From: Lepeophtheirus salmonis
Lineage: Eukaryota > Arthropoda > Copepoda > Siphonostomatoida > Caligidae
NCBI RefSeq assembly: GCF_016086655.4
Contig: NC_052136.2
Location: forward strand, 38,200,866 to 38,264,865
Direction of reading: 5' to 3'
Length of the DNA: 64,000 bases
Part shown: piece after piece, positions 35,601 to 48,144 of the stretch
How positions within the stretch are numbered: the stretch's first letter is position 1
How the letters are laid out: each line of letters opens with the position of its first letter
The notes under the pieces: generated by a model
Told to the model about the DNA's origin: nothing
Seen by the model: only the letters and a program-made list of their open reading frames with translations
Database searches by the model: none
Made by a program: the position numbers and the translations under genes

Positions 35601-36810
35601 TCATTAAATATAACCTTTCCTTTTATTAGTCATATCATGAAATCCTTGAAAATGTTATTCATATTGTAAAATGCCTGAGCGAAACAGTCCTTTTATGAAA
35701 TCACTAAAATTTTCAGAGAGTTCATGAAATTCATAGTTTCCCCGTTTGATTGTAACATACTCTCAATATTGTACATGATATATGCATCCATAGTTATCTG
35801 CAATATGTAGTAGTATTAAGTAATGTGATAATGATGAAAATTTCCCTTCCAAATCATAACACATAAATCTTTTATCCCTTTTGATCATTTCTTGTAATTT
35901 GATTCCCAAGGTGATTCTATAGGGAGGGGGAATTGTACACGTCATAACGTACATTTTTAATATTTTGAATAATTTATAGACGAATTCACATGTTGGTTAG
36001 GGTGTATCAAACCCCCTTATGTTCTTGGATCCCTCCCCTATGTTCTCTCAAATGTGACACAATGTGTACATTAAAATCGGTGAAGTCAGAATGGTTCTGG
36101 GTGGGACACCGAGCGCTTATATATATAGAGTGGAGAAATAAGTATTTCTTTCCTTGCTGTTTTTGTAAGTTTACCTGCTCAGAGTGAGGACCCAAAACTT
36201 ACAGTAGTATGACTAAATTACGAAAAATGGGATTTTTTTGGAATCAAGAAAAGACAGCTCAAAAATAATTTGTTATTTGAATACTTTATTTAGCTATATT
36301 TTTATTAAATAGGAGATTAGGAATTGTGATCACTAATAGATGTCATAGTGATCCATTTTGGAAAAAATATTCAAATAAATAATCCATACAAAGAATGATT
36401 GTTTTTGTGTCTTTTAAGTTGTGTATATCCCATTTGACTTCATTTTCAAAATCCCCAATGATTTACAAATCTTTAACAAACATCATTTAATATACAATAG
36501 AACTACAAACATATTTTGTGTTTTGTTAAAGAACATTTTTCTATTGATTTATTAAATTCCCTTGGTATGAATTATGTTTCTTTTTGTGTCTCAATATTTG
36601 ATGTATATGCAATGTATAAAACTGTTTGAATAATTTTAAAAGGATTATTTAGATAATTAAGAAACTAATTTGACTCAAATTGTATTTAATGTAAGGTATA
36701 CAAAGAAACTACAGTTAACATATATTTCTTACATAATTAGGGAAGAACTGGGTGAGTTCGTGCACTGGTGCACTCTTTGGATCATACATAGTTGTATCAA
36801 ATATGTCTTA
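35601..36810. other. Spacer, no gene seen
   Basis: The 35960-36195 part is richer in GC and has overlapping short frames on both strands, but none shows a family motif. No transposon ends were identified. Confidence 0.35.
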
Positions 36811-36814
36811 GAAA

Positions 36815-37065
36815 GTGGGAGCGGCTTTTTTTAGTTGTCAATGTGAGTACGGTTTTTTCTTTTTCTAAGTTTTTATCAATAATATTTAATTATTGGGAAG
36901 GGAAAATTTCAGTATGAAGTATTAACTAGTGTTTGTACACATGAAAGACGGAGAACTACAGTAAGAGTTTGCTATAGAGTAACAGTTGTAAGACCCTATT
37001 TGAATTGGATTCTAATTTAGGATTGGCATTAGATGAATTCCAGCCTACCTGATCGACTGTTTTAT
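36815..37065 (+). repeat. Unnamed dispersed repeat family, 5'/middle modules
   Basis: AATAATATTTAATTATTGGG, GAAAGACGGAGAACTACAGT, GGATTCTAATTTAGGATTGG and TTTTATTTACTCATCTC follow the family order in a diverged form. Confidence 0.4.
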
Positions 37066-37159
37066 TTACTCATCTCTTTCATTCAAATTTTGATAGGTAA
37101 AGAGTAAATTTTTTACAATGCTCCGAATATCAATGTTGTAGAAAGGATAATTAGCTCGC

Positions 37160-38030
37160 AATTGCTTAGAAAATAATTGTCTTAGTCGCCAACATGGGGA
37201 CACAGTACGAGAAGATAATTCAGATTAAAGTGCTTCTCCGTCATTTGGGATCTGACTGGGTCTTCGAAAAGACGATTTACAATGTCTTCATGCGGTTGAA
37301 TGTCGGGAATGACCTGAGACACTTTACAGAAGCAGCCAGGAAACCCTTTGTGTCCTACCAACCCCTAATGTCGTCCTTCAAGAAGAAACTGAATTCCATG
37401 GATAGGAAGATGAACAAGTGCCCATCAGCTGTATCCAGGGCTCTAAAAAGGCGGGAGGAAACAGGAAAACTGATTGGGATCTTTTCTTATGAAAAGAACG
37501 CTACTGTTGACGCTGTCTTCAGCAGACAGAATGATCGAGTAGTGACATTTGGGGATGTAGCAGAGGAGCACCGATATGTTTCAACTACCAAACACCCTGG
37601 TTGATTGATAATGTTAGGCCTGGTTTGATCGAACGGAAAGCCATGAATCCCTTGCGGTTCACTTTAGGATACAAGCTGATGGCTGATGAGTATGTCAACA
37701 TTCTGGAGAGCAAAATTATCTATTTGAGAATTCTCCTTGGGTGTTCCTTCAAGATGGATCACCTAGACACACTGCAAAATACAAAAGTGGCTCCACTACT
37801 GGGAAAAGGACTTCTCACTCCTGCAGAGGCTGGGCATCAACGCCCTAGACTATTCTATCTGGGCACATGTAGATTCAAGGGCCAGTGGGAGACCCCACAA
37901 AAGTACCCTCGCCCTGAAGACCTCTGTCAACAAGGCCTGGGTCTCCATGAGTGTCGAGTACATTCAGAGTGTCTGCAGGAGCTTCTCCCGCCGCCTCGAG
38001 CTCACATTCAATTCTGAGGTGGGATACATT
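37160..38030 (+). mobile_element. Tc1-like transposase, nearly complete but frameshifted
   Basis: It starts MGTQYEKIIQIKVLLRHLGS (37194) with a helix-turn-helix ending NVFMRLNVGNDLRHF. FKKKLNSMDRKMNKCPSAVS is the second DNA-binding segment. FSYEKNATVDAVFSRQNDRV (about 37482-37541) is the first catalytic block, where the Asp of SDEK has become Tyr. FTLGYKLMADEYVNILESKI follows. The second catalytic motif is lost. INALDYSIWAHVDSRA (about 37838-37885) is the relic of the third block, DLNPLDYSIW. ALKTSVNKAWVSMSVEYIQS ends the coding region. Long open stretches (136 and 138 codons) show it is younger than the other copies. Confidence 0.8.
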
Positions 38031-38189
38031 TACTTAAAGATTTTCTTTGTGTTTCAATTAATAATTAATAGTCAACTAACTTGTTTCCTAATTCACTTAG
38101 GATCCTGCAATGGATGTCAATACTTTGTGTGTTAAAATGAGTAAATAATAATGACCAGGTATATGTCCTTGCTATATATGGAGTAGGAT

Positions 38190-38290
38190 TTATGTTGATT
38201 TCCTTCTTCTCACAGCTCTTTGCAACTGATCTAATGAAACATCATGACATTTTTTGCCATCAGTAATTCTCGAATTGTTTTGTTCTTCCT
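38190..38290 (+). repeat. Unnamed dispersed repeat family, 3' module
   Basis: CTCACAGCTCTTTGCAACTG then ATCTAATGAAACATCATGAC matches the 35.5-kb copy nearly base for base over the second word. It sits just after the Tc1-like element. Confidence 0.55.
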
Positions 38291-38294
38291 TGGC

Positions 38295-39950
38295 ACAAGT
38301 GTATAGTATATGGAACAATGAATTAATTAAATGACTAAATTGCAATTACTTTATTTTTATAATATATTATGGCAAAACTTTTTGGCAATATTCCTTTTCG
38401 AGGGCAAATGCATGTTCCTCACAACTCAAATGACAAATTATTTTTAAAAAGTTCTGAATTAAACATCCAAAATGAAACCCTACCAAGCCCGATACTACTT
38501 CCACAATTTGATTACCGCGTGTTATAAAAAAGGAAATGGTGTTGTCGCATCCTGCTTTCAGGTACTTTGTAAGTAAAGATATATATTTATACTTATTTTC
38601 ACAATCTTTTTTCTATATTACAATCAACACATTAATGTACCGAACTGGGAGCAACAGTATTAAATGTGACTTAAAAGTCATGGTGAAAAAAATACACTAT
38701 TTTTATAGCCTTTGTATTATTAATAATACTAAATTTAAAGGAGAGTTTTTATTTCTTGTACATGAACTATTTTTCCCTATGGTATACTTAATATATCTCT
38801 CAACTTTTTCTCCGAAATGAAGAAGAAAAAAGGCAAAACATTATCTGGTAGTTGGCCAATTCTTTTTAACTATAGGACTATGCTAAACTAAATTTGTTAT
38901 AAGTTGTTCCCAACGAGATACGAGGTTCTTCTATCTCATGGAAAGCTTTGACAAATACATGTTATGAAGGTAAGTAAAAAAAGTTTCCATTTATTACGTT
39001 TATTTACTAAACAATTATTTCTTATCGATTCCATTATGACATAGTTTATTTCAACCTTAGTCAGTGTTTCATAACAATTTCCACTATATTACCAGGGATT
39101 AAATATTGATATTTGAATATTTATATATGTTATAACTATAATGACTGTAATTTGCACAAGAATTATGTGATTTTCTGAAAAATTTTCACTTTATAATTTA
39201 AAAAAACTTTTTTCGGTTCTTCTTAAAAAGTTAATTGTCAAATTTAGCATTTATACGTAAGAAAAAAACTTTAAACTGGAAAAATGTCAAGAAAAAAAAA
39301 GCCATGGCCAAGCTGCCCGGCCAAAACAATGTCCACTTTAAATGAAGCATTTGATGATCCCTTCCCGCCTGAGCATTTAAGTATTTGTTCAATGAATTAA
39401 ACATTACCATGGTATGTATGCAAGGCTGGTTTGTAAAGTTTCCGATGTTTGAAACTTTGATATGTAACTGTAAGCAGATGCTTATAGATGTGACTAACTG
39501 TTTCGATCATATTGGACAACAACATCACATCCGAACTGGAGAAAAATTTGGAAAGTAACTTAGCGCCCCGAAACTCAAACATTTTACGAGGTTTAGAAAT
39601 AAAATCAAGTGGACTTTATATAATATTGGGTCCACCCTGGTTTTTAGAGTTTGAAAATCGACTCAAATCCATTCACAACTACATTTTTTGAGTTAAACAA
39701 AGTTGTATTGTATCCTCCTTTCAGCTATTTTTATGAATTTTTCATTAGTTTTTGCCTATACCATTAAGTTTTTGAACAAAAGGATGATGAAAAAAAACTA
39801 CATCACATACCAAAAATCCTTAATTAACGAATAAAAAATAATACTTCTTTTTTAAGTGGTTTTATTTTAATATTGTCTGCTGATTTCAATGTGTCACTAG
39901 TTTTTGGTTATCATATTAGGTTTTTGAACTATAAGTTGATTAAAAGGTTT
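38295..39950. other. Spacer, no supported gene
   Basis: A 39-codon frame at 39284 (MSRKKKPWPSCPAKTMS) has a basic start and coding-like composition, but nothing confirms it. The rest is A/T-rich. Confidence 0.35.
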
Positions 39951-39954
39951 AATC

Positions 39955-40450
39955 TTATTCCATTCTAACCGAGTGATCCTTGTCAGCTCTACTGTCCCAG
40001 TAGCAAAGGAAACAAGGCTATTTTGTGTATCCTTCTTGTTGGCCCAAAAGGAAGTTCAAGATTTTTAAATCCACAAAGATTAACCACTGGTGATCGCGGA
40101 AGTTCAATCGTTTAAGTACTATTTTGATGTTCCATAATCCTCCATCATGAAGACTGAGTGTTTAATAGAGATACATATGTTTTACCATTGTGATGAAGTA
40201 AAACACAATTTAAACTTGTTTTTGAGCTGTCAATAAAGAGTCTCTACTCACTTGAATGATACGCAGGTAATCCAACAGCCACAAAAGCCCTTAAATGTCT
40301 CTGCAGTATGAACTTCCTCAGTTTTGCATCTCTGTTACGATAAAATGTGACACTTGTATCCTGAGTAAGCATGTTTCACTCTTGCAGTCTGGAAGCCAAC
40401 CCCTTTGCAGATTGTTTAGGGAAATTCAAATATCGAATCAAGTCATTCAA
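39955..40450 (-). mobile_element. Fragment of an uncharacterised arthropod repeat protein
   Basis: On the reverse strand the pieces follow a protein family abundant in arthropod genomes but without an assigned function. TSVTFYRNRDAKLRKF (about 40310-40360) comes first. SEWRLFIDSSKTSLNCVLLH and WNIKIVLKRLNFRDHQWLIF follow. FVDLKILNFLLGQQEGYTK and PCFLCYWDSRADKDHSVRM (about 39955-40075) are the most diagnostic parts. The CFLC-x2-WDSR block suggests metal binding. Its copy number and decay suggest a mobile element; the element class is unknown to me. Stops and frame changes mark it as dead. Confidence 0.6.
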
Positions 40451-40454
40451 TGCA

Positions 40455-41583
40455 AATTGATTATACATAGAAGGTTGACCAAACAATGAACCCAATGGTT
40501 TGTAATTCTCTGTGAGGATGTAGACATGGCTAGTTCATACACTTATATAGGTGTGTTCAGATTTCATAATCAGCTATGATGGTGATTTAAAAAATGTTAA
40601 ATAATCCCAAAAGTTTACTAAATCCAAATGAGAGCAACACAAGAAAGCACATCCAATGAGAGCTACACTAGTATTGATAGGACTAAATAAAGTATATATT
40701 GATTGCTAAATGAAAAGCTGGCACACACTAAGCTATACATTTAAACACGGTAGGTACTCAAGTCAAAGAGAGTGAAAGACATACATACAGAACATGGACA
40801 CCTGGTATCATAATAGCCTTTTATAGTAAACATCCAGGAATATTATATATCAGATAGCACAAAAACTTGATGTGAAGGGGAAAATTTAATCATATATTCG
40901 GAATCAGCAGTCTAAATTCTATAAAAATATATTGTCAAAGTTCATGGGAGGAAAAAAAAATTGTTAACCAGTATAATCGAATGATCAAATTTCTTAGCAA
41001 AGAATTGTTAAGTATACAAATTATCCACAATCATTTCACCTGATATTGTGAATGAAGTTTAAATAACCATTGACTACTCTATTCGTTATTTAATAAATTG
41101 TCCAGTCATTTTGCAAAATACCCGATTTTCCATAATGCCTGTAACATATAAATACAATAAATAATATCTGAAAAAAAATCAACAGTTGACGACAAAAAAA
41201 ATGTATATGGGTAGCTACCATATTATCTGTTTGTTTACGATTTTTTTATTTCCCCTTTGAAAGTCCTGGTAGAGAGCAAATATAAAGAATCGAAGTGTAT
41301 TTGAGTGGATTCGAAAATTCATCAAAAAACGATATAACACAAATGTCTCCAAAAAACACTAAAAAGAGTTTATATTTTAAATTTTGCATCTTAAACATAA
41401 TGGGAACATAAGTATAATATTTTTTATTCATTTACCATATACGTTAACAGATACTTCAAAATACTTGATAAAAGCTGGAGTAATGCATGTTTTGTACTTC
41501 ACATGATTTAATTACATTTTTTGTAATGAATGATAAAAAAAAAAACTCCAGTGCACTTTGAAAAGTATTTTATTAAAGAACGT

Positions 41584-41617
<34 letters not shown>

Positions 41618-42825
41618 TACTAGGAGATATATATGTAAGAGTAGATAGTATCTTTCACGTACAAAAAAACTATTACTTTAGCTCAATAGAAGATAAGTCT
41701 CCAAGAAATCATAAGAGGTATTGCCCGTTTTTTCTCAGCATACTGCTGCGTATACATAATTGTTGCTATTTTTTAAATCACCTCATTTTCAGTTACTACC
41801 AATCTTCAAAAGACACCCGTCAAAATTTCATGACAATCTGTTAAATCATTTTTACATGTCATTTTTATTCAACTCTATATATACACTCTCTTTTGAATAT
41901 GACGCGCAAGCTCGATTGTATTGTTTTTTCTTAGATAGAGTATCTACACTCAAAAATTACTTATGGATAGCATAAATACAGGCAAACAAACATTGCTATA
42001 TTATTATAGATATTTTTAAATTAAAAACACACTAAATATTAAACAAAAAATCACTTTTGGTTTCAATATATACTCATGTACTCGATTGTACACATAAAAT
42101 ACAAGTGGATAAAAATATTTTATAGATTCAAATTAAGGGTGTACCAATACTTCGAAATCAGCAAGAATCAGCCTTTTTCAAGTAGTACAATCGGTTCATT
42201 ACTCCGACTTTACTCGTACCTATGCATACACATTTTTACAAATGAATTACCATCATCTACATCAGAGTGTCCCATACTTTTTCAAATTGGTTTCCCCATG
42301 GCTTTAATATAAACTTCTAGCGCCCACATAAAAACATCTAAGTTTACAAACAAAATGAAAATAATGGGATGGTTATATTTGGCTACACTACCAAATATGA
42401 TGATGGAAAAGCAATAAAATATATTTTCACCATCTTTCATATTACAAGATAGAGGTCATATGCTTTGTTTTTTGTTGCTAAAAATCTTTGTATGATATCT
42501 TGAACTTCGGACTGGGCTCAATGTATTTCTTGGGTAAATCGTATAAGTTTGCCCGGATTTATTTGTTTTATGTTATAATATGTAAACACTGGGTTTTTTT
42601 TTTTTTTTAACTCTACCCCCCCCCCAATAGCCGCTTTTCGCATTATCTCCCCGACGTCAAAGCGACACCCCAAGGGGTGGTATCACCAACTTTGGGAAAA
42701 GCTTATCTACATGCACGCATGTTGTTTCTGAATTAGAGTCCTATCAAAAAAATTAAATTACTCACAGATAACACAGGGGCACACTCATTATGTACAAATG
42801 AATTCAAGCCAAAAAAGAAATTTAT
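40455..42825. other. Long spacer with homopolymers, no gene seen
   Basis: It includes a 28-nt T run at 41585-41612 and a T run followed by a C run near 42595-42627. Several frames of 60-100 codons overlap these runs and have no family features. Confidence 0.35.
41585..41612. repeat. 28-nt poly-T tract
   Basis: Uninterrupted T run. It could be the poly-A tail of a reverse-strand retrotransposed sequence, but no body is recognisable to its right. Confidence 0.8.
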
Positions 42826-42829
42826 CTTG

Positions 42830-43821
42830 GAGCGCTAAATCTAAAACTTATCTTAGTTTTTTTCTCAGTCATCTGAATTTTGAAATATCTGGGATAATTT
42901 GGGGCAATTATCGTTCAGAGTCATTTTTTACCCTTAAAACACCCAAATTAAAAATAGGATATGTAAAACTTATTTAAAAGTGTTTTTATTCATTCTGTTT
43001 ATTTTCTGATCTCGATATATTTCCATTTTTAGGCAGAAAAATGAGGAAAAACGATACTCTCCTTTAGATCCTTATAACTTATTCATTGATGAGGAATATC
43101 AAAGCTAATATTGTAGAAAAATATTTAACTTATAATTTAAAAAAAGATATATTTAAAAAAAATGCATCTTTAAGGTTTTTTTTATTTTTTAAGTAATCCC
43201 ATTTTGAAATATTAAAATTATCTTCTCATCGTGAATGGATGACTTTATAGTTTCGATCCTGGTATCTCATTCCCAAGGAAGGAGTTCACTTTACTTCCTT
43301 ATGAGTCTGATAATTTTCCTCGGAGGAATTCTCCTCGTGTGGTTCCTCGTAGAATCCGAATTCTTGATCTTTTGTTTATGAGGTATGACGTCGTAGAATT
43401 AACATTGAAATTGGGAAAAATATTATGATAATGTTGACTCTTTGCTACAGCATCCCCATCAAAAATGAGAGCACAACAAAATGGAACAAAAATCCTGGAT
43501 AATCCATGCATATTTTTTAAATATACCTTTTTCTTTAAACTATAGATTGGAAATTTTTCTATATTATAAGTTATGAAATATCTCATTACTATGTATTATG
43601 AATAAGTTATAAGTGTCTAGAGAAGAGTCTCGTTTTTTATCCTTTTTAGCCTAAAAAAGGAAATATATCGAGTTCAGAACAAGATACAGAATCAATAAAG
43701 CCAATTTGACATAAGTTTTATAAACCCTACTTTAATAGTCCCGAATTGTTATAATACCAAATATTCTAGAATTCAGATGACTGAGAGACAAACTAAAAAC
43801 AGTTTTGGATTCTGAGCACAT
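42830..43821. mobile_element. Foldback element with ~300-bp inverted repeats
   Basis: The left arm (about 42830-43168) and right arm (about 43504-43821) are diverged reverse complements. They share CTCAGTCATCTGAATT, CTCGATATATTTCC, TTTTTAGGC, CTTATAACTTATTCAT and TATATTTAAAAAA in the same order. The 335-bp centre begins ATTATCTTCTCATCGTGAAT and has a partial relative at 30880-31330. No transposase frame is present. The arrangement fits a foldback or long-TIR non-autonomous DNA transposon. Target duplications are not clear. Confidence 0.7.
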
Positions 43822-43824
43822 AGA

Positions 43825-44875
43825 TAAATTCGATTATTGTCTTCAATTCATTTATACTTGTACTTTTCTTTGTTCTAAACAATTTGGCAGATAAATATTG
43901 TCACTGGAGTATTCAGTCAGGCAACACACACCCTTGACTAATATCTTAATGTCAAATTTGTAATAAAAACAACTTCTTTTTTCTCCACAAATTTGAAATT
44001 AGCAATATTCATTGTTGTCATTTTTTCCCCTTAAATTAAAAATTAATTGTACAAAGTGGGTTGTCTAAAAAAAATCAAACTTGCAAGAGCTCAAATTTGT
44101 CGTGCATTTCTCATGTGCAGTGTAGGTTGGGCCCTAATCCATATATTCCTGACTTGGCTGCCGATGTTTTTATACACAAAACTCGTAATATTATGAAGTT
44201 GAAGTTAACAGGGCTCTCATTCTGGAGCACCTTGTACATATGAAGTATATTATATTTAGTTTGTATACTTTAAAAATAAAGACGTCATTGTAGAAAGTAT
44301 ATTCTTGGTTCATTATCTTCATATTCTTGGTGTATCTTATAAATATCACAGGGACAGTAAATAATTTGATCAGACTCTTACCTGAAAAAAAAATTCCAAC
44401 TTCTAACCTTTAATTAAATTGAAAGTTTCGAAACTTTTTAAATAATTAATGGATCTTATAAGCCTGATAAACCAGTATTCATTTCACATCCATAGATATA
44501 GGTAATAGTAAGTATTTACTTTTGAGTTGTAAATTCTAAGCATTTTTTACCGTGCGATTTTTTGTGTGGTTAGTAGAAACAGTTTTTTATTTAATTTTCT
44601 AAAGCTGTTATCATTATCCTTTTATTCTTGCGGAGAGAAAGTATAACTTTATAACCACGAATCATATGTGGGTGTGCTCATGAATAAAAAAAAGTCACAC
44701 TGAGTATTTATTGGGTATTAATAAAATGTATCTTCTACCCCAGGACATGAATTGAAAAATTGGTGTCTGAGTATAATTTAAAATACTTGCAATTGAATTT
44801 TTCTTTCATGTTCAGGGGTAAAAGAGGTCGTTGGTTTTTATATTTAGTCATGAAAATTTGGTCCATTATTTATCT
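43825..44875. other. Spacer, no gene seen
   Basis: No coding similarity was found; a 60-codon forward frame at 44061 has no recognisable features. Confidence 0.35.
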
Positions 44876-44879
44876 CCCC

Positions 44880-45240
44880 CGTTTTTGTTCTTTGTTATTG
44901 AGTTGGCAAACTGAAGCCTGAATATTGTTTTCTTAAGAAGTTTTCATTATTATTTAATTCCTGAGGAGTGACCTTCTGTTTCTACTATATACGACATAAC
45001 ATTTGGGTGGTCTCGTAAAAGATAGAGAGTAACATTTTCAGATCGGCATCGAAATAATTCTTGTCCACGTCCTTGTGCATTGCCTTATCCTCACGTGCAA
45101 CTGCATGTAGCTGATTTAATGGAAAGTCAAAACAGCTAAGCTATTCTTCTCCCAAACATTCTGCAAATTGTCAGGGTTAACATTTTGATTTTCGGTTTCT
45201 TTTTTTAACTTTCACAAAATGCCCCTTACTAGCATCACTG
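44880..45240 (+). repeat. Unnamed dispersed repeat family, long copy
   Basis: Modules in full order: GAGTTGGCAAACTGAAGCCT, TTATTATTTAATTCCTGAGG, AAAAGATAGAGAGTAACATT, GTCCTTGTGCATTGCC, GTAGCTGATTTAATGG, CAGGGTTAACATTTTGATTT and TTTCACAAAATGCCCC. Together with the 23.3-kb copy it defines the family. Confidence 0.6.
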
Positions 45241-45289
45241 GCTATAACTCTAAGGTTCTGTTGAACTGAGATCAGAATGAAGCTTCAAA

Positions 45290-45490
45290 TGATAGTAATT
45301 CCTGCATATATCCTTTCTAGATACGGAGTTGGAATTCTTTTTACTTATTTGCCCTCATAAATACTTACAGCGAATATAATGAAACCATATATGGCAAGTA
45401 AGCTGCTCTTTGTTAAAAGATACTCTAAATTGTCAAAGTTGCCGTGTTAATTTTCAGTGCTTTTTTACGTACTTAAAATGCTTACAACTT
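45290..45490 (+). repeat. Unnamed dispersed repeat family, adjacent diverged copy
   Basis: AGATACTCTAAATTGTCAAA, GCCGTGTTAATTTTCAGTGC and TACTTAAAATGCTTAC mirror the end module of the preceding copy. The start (CTGTTGAACTGAGATCAGAA) mirrors the middle module. It may be a second insertion next to the first. Confidence 0.4.
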
Positions 45491-45494
45491 ACTA

Positions 45495-46620
45495 CCTTAC
45501 CGACATTTAAGTTTATATATACTCGTAGCTGTATAATTATTATAAGAGGTGTTTCATCCATTTCGTTTTGTGTGCTGAGCCAATGAGGTGTGTCAGATTG
45601 TTATTCTGTAAAATATACATACTAACGAGCTCCTCTCTAAACATCGTGTGGATTATTTTTGGGAAAATCCACAATTGATTATTATAAAGAACATAAGTAA
45701 ATATATTAACCCTAAAATAACACTTATAATTACTGAAAGTGAGACAAAAATATGAATCCCTATTCAACAGCCTGCAATCTTGTTACAATGATTTTTTCTA
45801 CTTGTTAATAATGGTTCCTAAAGCCTTAGCATGTCTGATCGAAGAAGATTGGTAGTGATGTTCCTTGGTTTTGAATAATTCTTAAATAAATACCTAAATC
45901 TTTAGAGCCAGCAGGTATCAAAATAACCCTCAAATCCATTCCATCAATCACTGTATCATTTGTAATAGGATGGCTTTACATTTTTAAAGCAGCACTGATA
46001 GCTTTTTTTTTTCTTCCATACATTATTTGAATGATAAATAGGACACAAAATCTATAAAAAAAGAGAGAAAAAAAGGGAAAAAAAGAAAATATAACATATT
46101 ATCTTTTTATGGAAAAGAAACATTTTCATAATCTAAATATGTACCTACTTAAATAATGTAAACGTATGTAAATCTTTTTGCAATGTTTATGTTCATTTCC
46201 TTAACAAATACTAATTTTAAACATGAAGGCATATTCGAATGGTATCATGAAGGGAAGGTATGGAAAATATTTTCCAATTTATTAATGAAATGAATACTGA
46301 AGAGTTGTATAAAGTAATACTTACCGGTATGTAAAAAGCAAGACAGCAAAAATCAATGTGGTAATTCACAGACAATTTGAAGAATATTTGGAAAATGAGG
46401 ATTTAAGATGTCATGACGTTTTATGATATTAGCCACTAGCAGATTTGAAATGAAGGGAAGAAACTCAAATTCCACTCTGTAATTAGCATAGAAAAAGCAG
46501 GAGTTAAAGAGATGGTAACCTCTATATAGCATCTGTTGACAATTACTCTCCAAAGTTTTGCCTATTTTGGAGGCTGTTATGTAACAGTGCTTGAATGAGT
46601 TGATGTGAGTGTGTTTGTGG
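45495..46620. other. Spacer, weak coding traces only
   Basis: Reverse-strand text SKDLGIYLRIIQ near 45870-45910 hints at a LINE reverse transcriptase, but no other motif supports it. A hairpin-like CTCCAAA/TTTTGGAG pair lies at 46550-46574. Confidence 0.3.
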
Positions 46621-46622
46621 AA

Positions 46623-46685
46623 ATGGACAAAATTGAGTATCGAGCTGTTATTAAATATTTGTTGTCCAAAAGGACTGAAACTTTG
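46623..46685 (+). mobile_element. mariner transposase N-terminal scrap
   Basis: A short forward frame MDKIEYRAVIKYLLSKRTET matches the start of SETMAR-type mariner transposases (EYRAVIKYLxLKG). Similarity ends at 46685, immediately before GTGAGT (46686-46691), a consensus 5' splice donor. This may be a truncated insertion or an exon made from transposase sequence. No continuation was found downstream. Confidence 0.45.
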
Positions 46686-46694
46686 GTGAGTAAT

Positions 46695-47795
46695 TGTTAG
46701 TATATGTTAGATAGATGTGATTAGTAATACACTAGTAATAGCTTGTGACTTTAAATAATTAATTTTCTTTTCTGGAACGCACATCTACTCAATGGCAACT
46801 CAAGAGGAAAAAAAATAACTTGAAAATATATGAAAATGAAGGCCATTTAAAAAAATTATTTTTATAAATAAATAATTATATTACGTCATTAAAAGGATCA
46901 GGAAAGTCTAGGAAAAGGGACCCAAGAAGTTAAAAAAATAGAATAAACTTACTTACTTTAAAAAATTGTCATTTGATCAAACACGAACCCATTTATTTTT
47001 CAGGAAAATTAAAAATGCAAATCGGTTTTTTTAAGTCAACTTATGTCAGAGTCGAAAATAATGAGATGTCAGACGGAAAATTTGAAAAAAATGTTTGAAA
47101 AGTCCTACCCCCCCCCCCGAAAAAACAAAACATATTTCACTGTCCTTGAGCACATGCACCACTGATTATATCTGAGATGTTCTCTCTTCAATAATGAATG
47201 ATTACGGCTTTTGAAAATAAAAGAAACTGTTAGAGTTGCAACTGCAAAATTTTCACAAAGTGTTTTGGTCATACTTTCAACAATTGTATAAATATACAGA
47301 TTATACCCGTTTGAAAATTGTTTTTTAGATAAAACTACAGAAAAAAAATTGTCTTTTTTTGAAAGAAACACTGAATTAATATTAATGGTTTAGAACAAAT
47401 AAATATTTATTACTTTATTATACGAAAATGTATGTAATAACTCTCTTGAGACAAAATATGTAACTTAACTATCGCTGTCTTTTACAGTAAATAATATGTT
47501 ATATAAATATATATAGTTTGTAAATGTGGATACATTAATGGAATTTTTTTAAATAAATTCCTATGTGTGTTTGTTCTTTTCTAAAGTGCGTAATTTAGCT
47601 TCAAAATAAATGTGATTCATTTCAGACACTTTCTATAAAATTATTTCAAAACTATAGTTTTTCATTTTTACAGGGTGGGGACTAAAAAATAGCAGTGACA
47701 TTAATTTTATTTTTTATAGAACTAAGAAAACACAAATCCATTCCAATTTGTGAAATATTTAAATATAAGATTTAGCTCTATTTTTTATACGAAAT
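46695..47795. other. Spacer, no gene seen
   Basis: It contains a 10-nt C run near 47108-47117 and A/T-rich sequence. An 88-codon reverse-strand frame (47105-47371) has no recognisable features. Confidence 0.35.
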
Positions 47796-47799
47796 GTCC

Positions 47800-48140
47800 T
47801 TCTTCACTAGCAATAACAGTCTCAATAGGCTGGCGAACGGATTGACAGCTCTTGATTATGAAAGCCCTGTATATGGCGAATCCAAATTTGGATGAGAGGT
47901 GTGGCAGACAATCTTCTCCAAGATGCTTAACCTACAAAGTCCAGGAGGTTGTAGTCAGGGATGTAGAAGGGCCAGAAGTCATCCATATTGTTGCTCCGGA
48001 AGTTTTGATCGTAATTGGTTGTATGGGACTATAATGCACTTTTGATGTTGTATACAGTACGGATGTCAACGGTCTTACAGCCATCTAGCCACAAACAAAA
48101 GTGCAAAGGAGATTAAACCTGTGTTGACTTTTTGTCGTTC
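47800..48140 (-). mobile_element. Tc1-like transposase, C-terminal fragment
   Basis: On the reverse strand RSNNMDDFWPFYIPDYNLLD (about 47950-48010) is the third catalytic block, normally PPSSPDLNPLD. LEKIVCHTSHPNLDSPYTGL follows in a neighbouring frame. The upstream part is too decayed to place the second catalytic Asp. The same LEKxVxxTSHPNLDS wording occurs in the 61.8-kb piece, so the two may be one subfamily. Confidence 0.65.
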
Positions 48141-48144
48141 CTCC

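Noticed and set aside
39284..39400. 39-codon frame starting MSRKKKPWPSCPAKTMS
   Set aside because: Coding-like and preceded by A-rich sequence, but too short and without any second copy or motif to support a gene.
41530..41844. 104-codon frame with a run of Phe
   Set aside because: The Phe run is a translated 28-nt poly-T tract; there is no other support.
45840..45960. Reverse-strand text with SKDLGIYL suggesting LINE reverse transcriptase
   Set aside because: Only one short motif fits; no catalytic or flanking reverse transcriptase blocks could be found nearby.
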